DNA of 64,000 nt from GCA-003244245 sp963823755 (GCA_963823755.1 CAWGMP010000017.1:806001-870000); one strand, 5' to 3'. Counted from the stretch's first letter, positions 1-9,693 are shown. Notes: generated by a model from the letters alone, not told the origin. Translations and numbers: made by a program.

Positions 1-32
1 ATTTCAACTGGGCATTGCGCCACCCTGTGCCA

Positions 33-668
33 TCACGATCCGCATGCGTCAACGCGACACTGCCCGAGCGTCACTGTCGCGACCTGGGTCCATTCGTATA
101 GCCCACGATCACGGTTCAGGTCAATTAGAGACACCGCAGATATCAGTACATCAGCCACGGGGAGGGAACATTCTTTTATCGCTGTATCAATGCGCTCGAT
201 AGGTGCAATTCCATTAGAGTAGGCGAGCGTGATATGCGGCCGGAAATCGTCCATTGTTTCAGGAATGTTTTCGTGGCCCCACACGTCCCCGATTCCATTC
301 CGAAGCGCTAGTTTCAAGTGCGCTATCTGTTCGACCGGGTGAACATTCATATGAACAGCTTCTTCATCGATACGTGGCTCATCTATTCTCGCTTTTATCG
401 GCTCCAGTTGGGCACAACGGGACAGGGTCGAAGCTACAATTCTCTTGATATCGGCGTTACTTACTTCATCGGTAAATCCGATACCTTGGAGGGTTAAATG
501 GATTCCGTCGACTCCCACTGGGTCGAGAGTGCTGATCCGACTGATTACCGGCGCGTACAAGGAAACAATTTGACGAATAGGTTCGCTTGACGAGAAAGTG
601 ATGTGCCACGTATAGAAGGACCGACCTTTGCGCCAGCCAGGGCGCCACCACCAGTGATCGCGGGTCAT
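33..668 (-). CDS. 2H phosphoesterase family protein (2'-5' RNA ligase-like)
   Basis: The 211-residue product carries the two H-x-T signatures of the 2H phosphoesterase superfamily (2'-5' RNA ligase / cyclic phosphodiesterase): IHLTLQ at residues 56-61 and PHITLA about 90 residues later. Family members act on 2',3'-cyclic or 2'-5' phosphodiester bonds; the substrate here cannot be told. The N-terminus DHWWWRPGWRKGR followed by FYTWHITF supports the ATG at 668. A GTG nine codons upstream (695) is also possible, and no strong ribosome site decides between them. The gene stands alone, convergent with nothing visible, downstream of a divergence-free HTH regulator on the same strand. An 18-bp perfect tandem repeat lies just upstream at 721-756. 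The family call is fairly secure; the biological role is unknown. Confidence 0.8.
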   Translation of the reverse strand: MTRDHWWWRPGWRKGRSFYTWHITFSSSEPIRQIVSLYAPVISRISTLDPVGVDGIHLTLQGIGFTDEVSNADIKRIVASTLSRCAQLEPIKARIDEPRIDEEAVHMNVHPVEQIAHLKLALRNGIGDVWGHENIPETMDDFRPHITLAYSNGIAPIERIDTAIKECSLPVADVLISAVSLIDLNRDRGLYEWTQVATVTLGQCRVDACGS

Positions 669-720
669 GCGACACGGAGTGTTCAACCTGCACACCTTTC
701 CTAGCTAAGTTAGCAGTCGG

Positions 721-756
721 AATGAATAAGTTATCCATAATGAATAAGTTATCCAT
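721..756. repeat. perfect tandem 18-bp repeat upstream of the 2H phosphoesterase gene
   Basis: Two adjacent identical copies of AATGAATAAGTTATCCAT occupy 721-738 and 739-756. They sit 53 bp upstream of the ATG of the minus-strand phosphoesterase gene and contain TTATCCAT, close to a DnaA box or a -10-like sequence. They could be an operator or promoter duplication; this is inference. Confidence 0.6.
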
Positions 757-829
757 TTGAAAGCATTGTTAGGCCCGCGACCTGCGACGATGCAAATTTT
801 TTGGTGAATATGTTACTTTTTTTCCAGTC

Positions 830-2365
830 TCATGGCAAAGACTTGCATGTTCTAAAAGTCCGAAATTCGTCGATAGCATCTTGCATTTTCATCGTCGCCA
901 ATGAGTTGCCTTCCCCATAGCGTGTAATCATCTGAGAGATTTCCTCCACTCGTTGCAGCAGTGGACGCACTCTGTGTTCTGGCATAGTGTCAAGTACCGG
1001 CATCAGAGATTCGCAGGCGCCGTCGAATTCACCCGCCAATAAATATGCTTTCACCTGTTGACATCGCACCATTCGTTCCGAGCCGAAATTTCGGCGGTCG
1101 TTTGGGGTCGACTCAAAATCCCTGACCGCCGAATCCGCATACAAGAGTGCTTCTTTCGCGTTGCCGAGCGCAAGGTGTGTGTCTGACCAGAACCCGCCCG
1201 CGCGAGCTATTGAGCAGATAAATGGTCCAGACAGCGCGTCCTCGCCGATACCCGGGTTCTCTGCCGAATTCCGGGCACTATACAGAACGGCTAGCGCGCG
1301 CTCACTGTCGCCGCATCGTGCCAGGTCGAGCGCCCAGGCACTCGAAAGATACAACTCTGTGCTGCCGCTACCCGCATACCGAAGTCCATCCTCGGCATAC
1401 TGTGCAGCCCTTGCAAAGTCTTGTTGCCAGAAAGCGGCTGTGTGCTGAGCCGCGCGAATCCAAGACCTCAAGTTATTCTGATCTGCGTTCTCAGCAAAAA
1501 CCCAAGCTGCGCGAAGGTGTTCTTCTGACGCATCCGGGACATTCAAGTCCGTTGACATCCACGCCAACATGGTTAACGCCCAACCTGCTGCACTGTAAAG
1601 TTCTCGACTATGAGATGGCTTTTGTCGACCGTTAAGCAGCCCGACGATGCGGTCACGCAATTCACGTGTCCGATCAAATAGTGGCACCGTCGGAACCTTC
1701 AAATAACTGTGTGCAACCCGGTGTATCTCAGCGTGGATTTGTTCAATGGTGAGATCACCGACATTGGCTGCCTCGGCCCATGCCAGAATCTTGGCAGATT
1801 CATCGGCAGCGTCCATTAGGAGCTCCTCCATGCTGCGTGGGCGTCGGGCCGGCATCGGTTCCACCGAAATTACATCTTCTTCCGGGGAAAGAAAAAGTGC
1901 TGACTCATCGAGATGACCCATGTCATCTCCATGCAACGCCTCAACAGTGGGATCGGTCGCGGGCCTTGCCGCAACAGTCGCGGGATGACGGGCTAATCCC
2001 GTGGGTAAGGAGTCGACGCCATCGTTTCCTGACAACGGAGTACGGGAGTCTGTGCCCAGGGCTGGTTCGGTAGTGGGATCATGGGCGGGAACGGCGGGCT
2101 TCGCAGCGTTTTCGTGTTGCCCCTGGTGGGTGCTGCCCACCATTTGGGTGAAGCGGGTTTGCACGTCCTCGAGTGCCTGTTGCAGGGCGGTGTCCATGAT
2201 GGCTTGGGTATCGGGACGCAAGACGATGGTGGTATGCCGGGCTTCCCACTTGTTCACAGTCCGGGCGCCGATACCGAGGTGTGCGGCGAAGGCGCGGACG
2301 CTCAGGCGCATGGCCTGGCGCAGTGCCTTGGTCTCGGCTCCGGTCCAGCACTCAACAGTGATCAT
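830..2365 (-). CDS. XRE-type HTH regulator with TPR-like C-terminal region
   Basis: A 511-residue protein. The first ~60 residues form a Cro/C1-type helix-turn-helix (ALRQAMRLSVRAFAAHLGIG, then a recognition helix with TVNKWE). Residues about 85-175 are a low-complexity Pro/Thr/Asp-rich linker. The C-terminal ~300 residues are Ala/Leu-rich helices resembling tetratricopeptide repeats (for example WALDLARCGDSERALAVLY and AKEALLYADSAVRDF). This architecture is common in Actinobacteria, where such proteins sense a ligand or peptide and control neighbouring genes; no target is visible here. The ATG at 2365 (MITVECWTGAETKALRQ) gives the complete HTH. The only close neighbour on this strand is the phosphoesterase, 162 bp downstream. 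Confidence 0.8.
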   Translation of the reverse strand: MITVECWTGAETKALRQAMRLSVRAFAAHLGIGARTVNKWEARHTTIVLRPDTQAIMDTALQQALEDVQTRFTQMVGSTHQGQHENAAKPAVPAHDPTTEPALGTDSRTPLSGNDGVDSLPTGLARHPATVAARPATDPTVEALHGDDMGHLDESALFLSPEEDVISVEPMPARRPRSMEELLMDAADESAKILAWAEAANVGDLTIEQIHAEIHRVAHSYLKVPTVPLFDRTRELRDRIVGLLNGRQKPSHSRELYSAAGWALTMLAWMSTDLNVPDASEEHLRAAWVFAENADQNNLRSWIRAAQHTAAFWQQDFARAAQYAEDGLRYAGSGSTELYLSSAWALDLARCGDSERALAVLYSARNSAENPGIGEDALSGPFICSIARAGGFWSDTHLALGNAKEALLYADSAVRDFESTPNDRRNFGSERMVRCQQVKAYLLAGEFDGACESLMPVLDTMPEHRVRPLLQRVEEISQMITRYGEGNSLATMKMQDAIDEFRTFRTCKSLP

Positions 2366-2871
2366 CCCCGGTGCACCCGCGATCTACTCGACAGACATTG
2401 GGACTGGCGGGCTGAGCGTAGTACCTCACTGGTGCGCCCCGGGGGCGGCCGTGGTGCGTCATTAGCACATCTCGCCAGAACGGCGCTTGCCGGACACTGT
2501 GAGCAGCCATTCATCACGTGGATTCGGTGGGAGCGTACCCCTAATGCAGTGCCTGTGTCAGCGATCCTTGGAGATGATCACACTGCGATCATAGAGGTTG
2601 GTCTGAGTGAGGTCTGTGCAGGTCATGACGTGAGGTATGGACCTGGCGTGACTCAGCATCGGGGAGGGGGTGAGCTGGTGAGCGGTGAGGTGAGCCGGGA
2701 GCACTGGATCGTGCCGGTGCACGGCTGTTAGCCGCCACTGACGGTGCCGACGTCGGCGTCATTGGCCGTGCGGGACGGGAATCGGGCATCTCGGGCGAAG
2801 CTGATCAGATTGCCGATCCTCGCACCCATCTGACTTCCCGGTCATCCCTGACCGGTCTCAGTCCACATCCT
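2366..2871. other. gene-poor stretch
   Basis: About 500 bases with no reading frame I can support. The open frames here are extensions or shadows of the regulator gene on the other strand. It should hold the promoter of the regulator gene, but no confident -35/-10 pair was seen. Confidence 0.5.
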
Positions 2872-2924
2872 GCAGAGAAATTGTAGACGCGACCGAAGGA
2901 GAAAATGTTAAGACGATTGGAGGT
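2872..2924 (+). repeat. copy 1 of a duplicated 5' leader
   Basis: The segment with GCAGAGAAATTGTAGACG, then GGAGAAA, then ACGATTGGAGG recurs at 3240-3296. Copy 1 ends in the GGAGG ribosome site of the small gene that starts at 2932. Copy 2 leads into no intact gene. Confidence 0.6.
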
Positions 2925-2931
2925 GGGATCG

Positions 2932-3222
2932 GTGCCCCATGAACAGGCTGCATGGCCCGTGATGGGAATGCCCCGAAGGGTTCGCGTGAAGAGCATGCAA
3001 GGAGTGGATGCGATTGTGGTCGTGACAGTGGTGCGAGACAGGGTGTGGCTGTCGATCTCACCACCGTTCACCTGGGAAGCGATCATGACGCCGGGAAAGG
3101 TCGACGAGGTCATATCGATGCTGACGCTGGCACGAGACGAGGCCAGCAAGGTGGCGACTACACGCAAGGGGAATTCATTCCGTGGCGACACGGCGGTTAT
3201 TCAGGCGAACACGCATCCTTGA
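2932..3222 (+). CDS. small conserved hypothetical protein (96 aa)
   Basis: A 96-residue protein with a well-formed central stretch, VWLSISPPFTWEAIMTPGKV, followed by an acidic amphipathic helix (DEVISMLTLARDEASKV). This looks like a conserved small actinobacterial protein: a short beta region followed by a helix. I do not recognise a function. GTG 2932 is preferred because GGAGG lies 8 bp upstream at 2919-2923. An in-frame ATG at 2905 has a weaker AAGGAG. The upstream leader is duplicated about 370 bp downstream without an intact gene behind it, which suggests that a second copy has decayed. Confidence 0.55.
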   Translation: MPHEQAAWPVMGMPRRVRVKSMQGVDAIVVVTVVRDRVWLSISPPFTWEAIMTPGKVDEVISMLTLARDEASKVATTRKGNSFRGDTAVIQANTHP

Positions 3223-3239
3223 CCGACCCCCCAGCCATC

Positions 3240-3296
3240 CGGCAGAGAAATTGTAGACGACCAAGCAAGGGAGAAATCTTAAACAAACGATTGGAG
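3240..3296 (+). repeat. copy 2 of the duplicated 5' leader, gene behind it lost
   Basis: CAGAGAAATTGTAGACG and GATTGGAGGCGAAC match the leader at 2872-2924. No convincing product follows, so this looks like the remnant of a tandem duplication. Confidence 0.55.
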
Positions 3297-3430
3297 GCGA
3301 ACAAACCGGACCGCCCCTGTCCCGTGCGAGGAGTTCGGGGCAGTCCGGTAGTGAACACGCGGTTCCCCGGTGCCACATGGTACCCGGGGGCCGTTGTTGC
3401 TCCAGGATGATCGCAAAGGACAAGGCACAA

Positions 3431-3514
3431 GGGTAGTGGGGTCACCATGTGGCGCGGGTATCCCGTCACGTCGGCGCCGGAGGCGTAGCCGAGCCGACGT
3501 GACGGGATACCCGC
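3431..3514. repeat. left hairpin end of a ~0.93 kb inverted-repeat element
   Basis: A perfect 22-bp inverted repeat pairs 3454-3475 with 3493-3514 (core GGGTATCCCGTCACGTCGGC). The flank 3431-3480 also matches, inverted, the right end at 4305-4356 over about 50 bp with a few mismatches, including GGGTAG, GGGG and TCACCA blocks. Confidence 0.75.
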
Positions 3515-4190
3515 TTCTGCCCCTCGCCTGTCGTGCGTAACGACGACGCGCAGCGTGCTGTTAGCCACGGTCACCAGCGCGTCCCGTGACCCCAGTCGGC
3601 CGCAGGTCGAGGCACCTGATCGCCCAGCTGCCGCAGCCTTCCAAACTGGAACTCGCGCTTGCATCCTTCACCAAGATCATGCCATCTCCATGCCGTGAGA
3701 CGGCGACGAGGCGTGACGAACAACGACAACTATCGAACACTATCCGTGCAAGTCAGCGGCGGTACGCCTGGTTCACGCCGAGGTCAGGCGCAGCTATCCG
3801 TTAGAAGCGGTAGTAATGATCCTGGCTCGGAGTGACCTGCTCGGATAACTTGGTACAGGTTCCTGAGCTGCAAAAATAAATCTCAGTGGTTCTCAAGACT
3901 TCTCACGTCTACCCAACGCTTGACGGCCTGCAGGCGGCCTGATCTTGGTCGGTTGCCGGTACCGTTCACGCCTGCCAGCTGGATCGGAGTACCGCCGTGC
4001 AAAGGTGTGGACCGTAACGCACCGTGAGCTGGGAAACGTTCTGATGCACGGTCAGTGAGGTTCTGCCCGTCATCGCCAGTGGTTCCCCGTGAGTCCCCGT
4101 GTGTACGGGCGCGCGAGGGGCACGAGCCAAGATCGCTCTTGCTCGTTGTTGTCAGGGTGTTGGCCCGCCACAGGACGAGAGGGGCGGCGA

Positions 4191-4356
4191 GCGGGTATCC
4201 CGTCGCGTCGGCGAGCTTGCCTTGGAGCAGGTCAGGGTGGGGCGTCCAGGTGGAGCACCGCATGCGATGAACGACCTGGACGCCCCACCCTGACCTGCTA
4301 CACCTCTGGCGCCGACGTGACGGGATACCCGCTCCCCTGGTGACCCCCCGCTACCC
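4191..4356. repeat. right hairpin end of the element, with a second nested hairpin
   Basis: The outer arms 4191-4212 and 4311-4332 are inverted copies of the same core as at 3454-3475, with one mismatch. Nested inside them is an unrelated perfect 26-bp inverted repeat (4226-4251 with 4274-4299, core CAGGGTGGGGCGTCCAGG) around a 22-nt loop. Two stacked long palindromes do not resemble an ordinary terminator. Confidence 0.75.
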
Positions 4357-5715
4357 GGGCCTGGTCCTGGAGCTATCCCGGAGCGAGGCCCGCCGGAGGC
4401 ACGTGTGTTTGATCTAGAGCTTGGGAATTACATGACTCGGCCAGAACACAGCTGTTGAGCAGCGGTTCGACTGACCGTGATTGGCCGTGAAAGACTGTAG
4501 GTGTCCTTCACGTAGGGCACGCAGAGGACACGGACGGCTTCACCCGCTCGAACCTGCTCCTGCCCCATTCCTCGTCCTGGCCGCCTTTCTCGTCGTGGTG
4601 ACGGGGGCAAGGGCGGGGCAAGGGTGGCGCTCGCGCCATCGCATCGCGACGCCGATTAGGCGCCCTTGCGGCTGTCACCACGACGTGGATACTGATCGGC
4701 CGAGGGAATGCGCGGCTGACCATTTGATTCGTAGTCACAGGCAACACCCGGCAACTACCTGCAGTTTGTCCATGGCCGATCCTTATCCTCGAGTGCAGGT
4801 CCGAAGACGTTCATGGTCGTCCGTAGCCGTTGATGTAGCAACTGACGTAGGCCAGAGGATCTTCGCCAGGGGCTCCAATTGACTATATATGTGGTCGCCG
4901 AGCACCTAATTTCCGGTCAGGTGCTCTCTACCACCCCTCTACGGCGCTCTCAGGCAAGCAATGAGGCTCCGTCAAACGATGAGGCAACCAGGTCCAGCGC
5001 CTGGTAGGTGCGCGCCGCGAGGACCACTCCGACTAGCTCGCCGTTACAGAAGCCACAGGAGATCCGGGCAGGGAGGCAAGCGGGCAGGCAGGGACTTCTC
5101 CCTATCCGCCTCCCCGCATTGAACTGCGCAGACACCGTCCAGAGAGGCAGCATCTGCTTCTGTAAGTCCCGGAGGACCCCAATTTCAGGAGAGTCTGCGC
5201 TGACACCGGAAGTCGATTATGAGGTGCCTCGTCGGGATGGGGCGAAGCCCGGCTAGTACCATACGATGACAAAAGTTACTATGCGCAGCGTGTGACAACT
5301 TCGGCCTCGTGTCCCGTATTGGGATTAAGTAACCGCCGCTCTAGGAATTAGACACGGGATGACCATAACCACCTCAAGTTGAGGAATTATATGATTTTCA
5401 GCTCGGCAATGAAGGTCAAGTATGTCCAGTGGCAGAGTTTCGCGCGAAAAAATTTTCGCCCCACGCCCGCGACAGGCCATATTAGTGATACACGTCATAT
5501 TTCTTTCACTAAGCGAATGCGAATCCGGGAAGTAAATCCACCTTTCGGGTGACTGTACAGACTGTGTGACACGCTGCTAATATCAGCAAGTATCAAGGAT
5601 GGTGACGAGGGACAACAACCCTGTCGCATTGCGAGAAGTAGTTTTCATGGCAATCGCATTGATGCGTGACAAACTTACTTGACTGTCCTCGGCCCCTAAC
5701 GCAAGGGAAGGCGCC

Positions 5716-6186
5716 ATGTCCGATAATCCTACGAACCCTGTCGTTCGCTCTGCTGCGCCAATTCAGACTTCCACCATTTGGGGGTCGGATCGCTTTCTAG
5801 TCACAACTCCGGATACTTGGGTGGATCTTCCCGGCGCCACTATTCCCCAGCAGGTAGGACAGGGCACTCCGAGCTTCAGTGCGCTGTTCGTCGCGGTCTT
5901 CTCGGCTGAGTCCTTGGTGAAAATCCACGGCGACAACGGAATCTGCTTTCTGGACATCACCTTCGGCGGTGACAAGCCCCATCCAGTGAGCGACAACCAC
6001 CGCTTTGACTCCTCCATCGACCTAGGAACCGAGTGGAGGAGCCTCACGGCGACACGGATTATGGAAATCCCGGTGACAATGACCAAGAAGAACGTGGACG
6101 CTCAAGTCCGGATAATGTATAAGGGCGGCACAATCGTTGAGTGCGGGTTGCAGAACTGGGTACTCACAATCTTCCGGTATAACTAG
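5716..6186 (+). CDS. hypothetical protein at the start of the toxin-like island
   Basis: A 156-residue protein with no signal peptide and no membrane segment. It is rich in beta-forming stretches (SDRFLVTTPDTWVDLPG, SALFVAVFSAESLVKIHG, NWVLTIFRYN), consistent with an all-beta fold. I do not recognise the family. The ATG at 5716 follows AAGGGAAGG with suitable spacing. It is the first of five plus-strand genes of atypical composition (5.7-12.2 kb) with gaps of about 110-370 bp, so a functional link with the lectin-like and pore-forming-toxin-like products downstream is plausible but only inferred from position. Confidence 0.6.
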   Translation: MSDNPTNPVVRSAAPIQTSTIWGSDRFLVTTPDTWVDLPGATIPQQVGQGTPSFSALFVAVFSAESLVKIHGDNGICFLDITFGGDKPHPVSDNHRFDSSIDLGTEWRSLTATRIMEIPVTMTKKNVDAQVRIMYKGGTIVECGLQNWVLTIFRYN

Positions 6187-6551
6187 CGATCACGCTCGGC
6201 GGTGTCAATCGGTCATGGCGACACAGTGCTTCGTGATCAGCTGTTCAAAACCTTCTCGAGCGGTCTGACGGGTGTTGCCTTGCGCTGCTTCGAATTTCAC
6301 CAGAAAATGCCCGGTCAGAGGTCTGGATTGAACTGGTGTATTTCTTTGTGGTCACCGCTGCGGACTGATTAATCTCCAGCCTGTGAAGATTCCGATCTTG
6401 GGTTGCTGGTAATCCAGCTAGGGTACTGCATATGTGAATATGTGGTCCGGTCAATAATGACATCACCACTGGCTAGACCTCACAGGATAAAGGTGGCCTT
6501 CGCTCAGTATCACCGGATGGCAACCCCTGTGAACAATGGGAAGGAACATCG
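6187..6551. other. intergenic region, 365 bp
   Basis: No gene is visible. The composition is AT-richer than the flanks. AAGGA lies just before the ATG at 6552. Confidence 0.4.
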
Positions 6552-9500
6552 ATGACGACCCCTCCGGCAGCAGCCACCACTTCCCCGAGTACGTCCATCC
6601 CGACGATCACCACGATAGCCGGCATCGGCACCGCCGGGGACAGCGGGGATAATGACCTGGCCACCTCCGCCCAACTGAACTACCCGATAGGGGTGGCGGT
6701 GGATAGCGTCGGGTCTCTGTACATCGCCGACTCGAGTAATCATCGGGTTCGGAAGGTCACTGCGGGGGGGATCACCACGGTGGCGGGCACCGGCGCCGCC
6801 GGGGACAGCGGGGATAATGACCTGGCCACCTCCGCCCAACTGAACAACCCGCAGGGGGTGGCGGTGGATAGCGTCGGGTCTCTGTACATCGCCGACTCGA
6901 GTAATCATCGGGTTCGGAAGGTCACCGGGGGGGGGATCACCACGGTGGCGGGCACCGGCGCCGCCGGGGACAGCGGGGATAATGGCCTGGCCACCTCCGC
7001 CCAACTGAACTACCCGATAGGGGTGGCGGTGGATAGTGCCGGGTCTCTGTACATCGCCGAATGGAGTAATCATCGGGTTCGGAAGGTCACTGCGGGGAGG
7101 ATCACCACGGTGGCGGGCACCGGCGCCGCCGGGGACAGCGGGGATAATGGCCCGGCCACCTCCGCCCAACTGAACAACCCGCAGGGGCTGGCGGTGGATA
7201 GCGCCGGGTCTCTGTACATCACCGACTCGAGTAATCATCGGGTTCGGAAGGTCACTGCGGGGAGGATCACCACGGTGGCGGGCACCGGCGCCGCCGGGGA
7301 CAGCGGGGATAAGGGCCCGGCCACCTCCGCCCAACTGGACAACCCGACAGGGGTGGTGGTAGATAGCGCCGGGTCCCTGTACATCGCCGACTGCAATAAT
7401 CATCGGGTTCGGAAGGTCACGGGGGATGGGGTGATCACCACGGTGGCGGGCACCGGCACCGCCGAGGACAGCGGGGATAAGGGCCCGGCCACCTCCGCCC
7501 AACTGAACTACCCGATAGGGGTGGCGGTGGATAGCGCCGGGTCCCTGTACATCTCCGAATGGAGTAATCATCGGGTTCGGAAGGTTGTGGGGGTGGTCGC
7601 CAAGAACCCAACGGCTGCCTCCTTGAGGGGAGGGGCAACCGTGTTTGTGCCCGCACAGGAAACCAAAATCATGAGCGTCTTCAGTAAAAAACCGCTCAGT
7701 GCGCAGGGGCAGTCACATGATGACGGGGCTCTCATCATCCAAGATTCATCCGATAGTGGCATGAGTCATCAGGGATGGCGACTTGTTCTTGTGAAGGGCG
7801 AGAATGATCAGGCGGGAAAGAAGATCGACGAGGATGAATACCGAATCGAGAACGTCAGCAGCGGAAAAGTGCTTGACGCCAAGGATGGCGCGAAGGGGAC
7901 ACCGATTGTTCAAAATAGTGACAGTGGTGGAGCGAATCAGCGTTGGCGTATCATTCCCATAGAGGGAGAGACGAATCAACATATAATCGAGAGTGTCAGC
8001 AGCGGCAGCGTTCTCGGTCTCGCCAATTTTTCGAAAGACGATGGTACCCAGATCATCCTGCACAAGTATCACGGTGGAACAAGCCAGCGATGGCAGTTCA
8101 TGCCCCCGCGCCGAGCTGACCGGAAACTGCAGTGGACACCCTGGAGCCACTGGGACGGTCGTCAGCGTTGGCAGCTGGTTTCCTCGTCAACGCTACAACC
8201 GAAACCCGACGCGAAACCCACTTTCAGCGACATGAAGCTGGTCCTCACCGAATTCGGGTACAACAAAGAGGCCGGGGAATGGCTAGTTGACACGGTTCTT
8301 AAGGACTTCACGTACAACCAGGGCTGGACAGGTGAGGACCGTCCTCGGTTTTTTGTCGACACCACCGATGAGGGGCGCGTGGACATTGTGGCGTTCGATC
8401 ACGGTGGCGTGACTGTGGCACGCGGGAGAGGCGACGGTACATTTGAGGAAGCCAAACTGGTCATCCCAGACTTCGGGACGCAACAGGGTTGGACATCTGA
8501 AATGCCTCGGTTTTTGGTCGACATCACCGGTGATGGGCGCGTGGACATCGTCGGGTGCTTTGACGATGGGGTCTGGGTGTCCCGACAAGACGACACAAAT
8601 AAATTTGCGCGGCGGGGGAACGAGCCGGTTGTTAAGGCCTTCGGGTACAACGACGGTTGGAGAGTTGAGAAGCATCCTCGGTTTTTTGTCGACACCACCG
8701 GTGAGGGGCGCGTGGACATCGTCGGGTGTTTTGACGATGGGGTCTGGGTGTCCCGACAAGACGACACAAATAAATTTGCGCGGCGGGGGAACGAGCCGGT
8801 TGTTAAGGCCTTCGGGTACAACGACGGTTGGAGAGTTGAGAAGCATCCTCGGTTTTTTGTCGACACCACCGGTGAGGGGCGCGTGGACATCGTCGGGTGC
8901 TTTGACGATGGGGTCTGGGTGTCCCGACAAGACGACACAAATAAATTTGCGCCAGCTCGTCTGGTCCACAAAAACTTCGGGTCCAAGCAGGGCTGGACAT
9001 CAGTGAAGGAGCATCCTCGGTTCCTTGTCAAGACCACCGGTGATGGGCAGGGGGCAGACATCATTGGATTCGGCCCTGACGCAGTCGTGGTGACACGCCG
9101 AGCCACGACCACCGGTGATGGGCAGGGGGACACCACCGGTGAGGGGCGCGTGGATATTGTCGGGTTCGGCCCCGAGGGGGTCTGGGTGGCACGCGGAGAC
9201 GGCGACGGTGGATTCGCCGACTCCACGTGCGTCCTCGAAGATTTCGGGTCCAACCAGGGTTGGACAGGTGAGACGCATCTTCGGTTCTTGGCCGACACCA
9301 CCGGTGATGGGCAGGTCGACATCGTCGGGTTCGGTGACGAGGGGGTCTGGGTGTCACGCGGACAGGGCAGTGGTGAATTCGCGCAAGCCGAGCTGGTCTG
9401 CAGGGGATTCGGGTACAACAAAGAGGCCGGGGGGTGGAGAGTCGACAGGCATCCTCGGTTTCTGGTCGACACCACCGGTGATGGGCGCATGGATATCGTC

Positions 9501-9563
9501 GGGTTTGGTGGCCCCGGGGTCTATGTGGCACGTAACCTGGCCCGCCAGTTCGTGACCTGTTAA
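6552..9563 (+). CDS. NHL propeller / ricin-type lectin / FG-GAP repeat protein
   Basis: A 1003-residue modular protein. Residues about 20-350 hold six NHL-type repeats of ~55 residues (SAQLNYPIGVAVDSVGSLYI, then NHRVRKV), which would form a six-bladed propeller. Residues about 360-545 are a beta-trefoil ricin-type lectin with Q-x-W motifs (HQGWRL, NQRWRI, SQRWQF). Residues about 560-1000 are FG-GAP/VCBS-type repeats carrying D-x-T-G-x-G-x-x-D calcium-binding-like loops (DTTGEGRVDIVGF). No signal peptide or membrane segment is seen, so export, if any, would be non-classical. The repeats are nearly identical at the DNA level, including one exact-looking 171-bp tandem duplication near 8611-8950. 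Lectin and propeller modules suggest glycan or protein binding; no enzymatic domain is visible. Confidence 0.8.
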   Translation: MTTPPAAATTSPSTSIPTITTIAGIGTAGDSGDNDLATSAQLNYPIGVAVDSVGSLYIADSSNHRVRKVTAGGITTVAGTGAAGDSGDNDLATSAQLNNPQGVAVDSVGSLYIADSSNHRVRKVTGGGITTVAGTGAAGDSGDNGLATSAQLNYPIGVAVDSAGSLYIAEWSNHRVRKVTAGRITTVAGTGAAGDSGDNGPATSAQLNNPQGLAVDSAGSLYITDSSNHRVRKVTAGRITTVAGTGAAGDSGDKGPATSAQLDNPTGVVVDSAGSLYIADCNNHRVRKVTGDGVITTVAGTGTAEDSGDKGPATSAQLNYPIGVAVDSAGSLYISEWSNHRVRKVVGVVAKNPTAASLRGGATVFVPAQETKIMSVFSKKPLSAQGQSHDDGALIIQDSSDSGMSHQGWRLVLVKGENDQAGKKIDEDEYRIENVSSGKVLDAKDGAKGTPIVQNSDSGGANQRWRIIPIEGETNQHIIESVSSGSVLGLANFSKDDGTQIILHKYHGGTSQRWQFMPPRRADRKLQWTPWSHWDGRQRWQLVSSSTLQPKPDAKPTFSDMKLVLTEFGYNKEAGEWLVDTVLKDFTYNQGWTGEDRPRFFVDTTDEGRVDIVAFDHGGVTVARGRGDGTFEEAKLVIPDFGTQQGWTSEMPRFLVDITGDGRVDIVGCFDDGVWVSRQDDTNKFARRGNEPVVKAFGYNDGWRVEKHPRFFVDTTGEGRVDIVGCFDDGVWVSRQDDTNKFARRGNEPVVKAFGYNDGWRVEKHPRFFVDTTGEGRVDIVGCFDDGVWVSRQDDTNKFAPARLVHKNFGSKQGWTSVKEHPRFLVKTTGDGQGADIIGFGPDAVVVTRRATTTGDGQGDTTGEGRVDIVGFGPEGVWVARGDGDGGFADSTCVLEDFGSNQGWTGETHLRFLADTTGDGQVDIVGFGDEGVWVSRGQGSGEFAQAELVCRGFGYNKEAGGWRVDRHPRFLVDTTGDGRMDIVGFGGPGVYVARNLARQFVTC

Positions 9564-9693
9564 CCCCTTTGAAAGACGTGCCGCGGCGGTTGAGCACCAG
9601 GGTATATGCCGTAGCCACAGGGGTTGACCGTCTTCATGATTGATTGACCATCCGCAACAGGTTGTGAATCCTCATACAGAAAGGGAGCCAGCG

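Larger units (their letters stand above)
3297..5715. other. long region without a supportable gene
   Basis: Apart from the inverted-repeat element (3431-4356) I see no coding frame with recognisable protein character. Short GC hairpins occur near 3305-3350 and 3364-3388. From about 5250 the sequence becomes AT-richer and probably carries the promoter of the gene at 5716. Confidence 0.5.

Noticed and set aside
2081..2731. 216-codon plus-strand frame
   Set aside because: It overlaps the start of the HTH regulator in antisense and has no recognisable protein features.
3799..3815. 16-bp match to the 3' end of the MBOAT gene (GTTAGAAGCGGTAGTA)
   Set aside because: The similarity does not extend into the flanking codons, so a decayed MBOAT copy cannot be supported.
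6510..7571. 353-codon minus-strand frame with repeated GDPPRSDLPNPMI-like units
   Set aside because: It is the antisense of the NHL repeats; the apparent repeats are inherited from the real gene.
8399..9490. 363-codon minus-strand frame rich in Ser-Thr-Arg-Pro-Ser-Pro
   Set aside because: Antisense shadow of the FG-GAP repeats.
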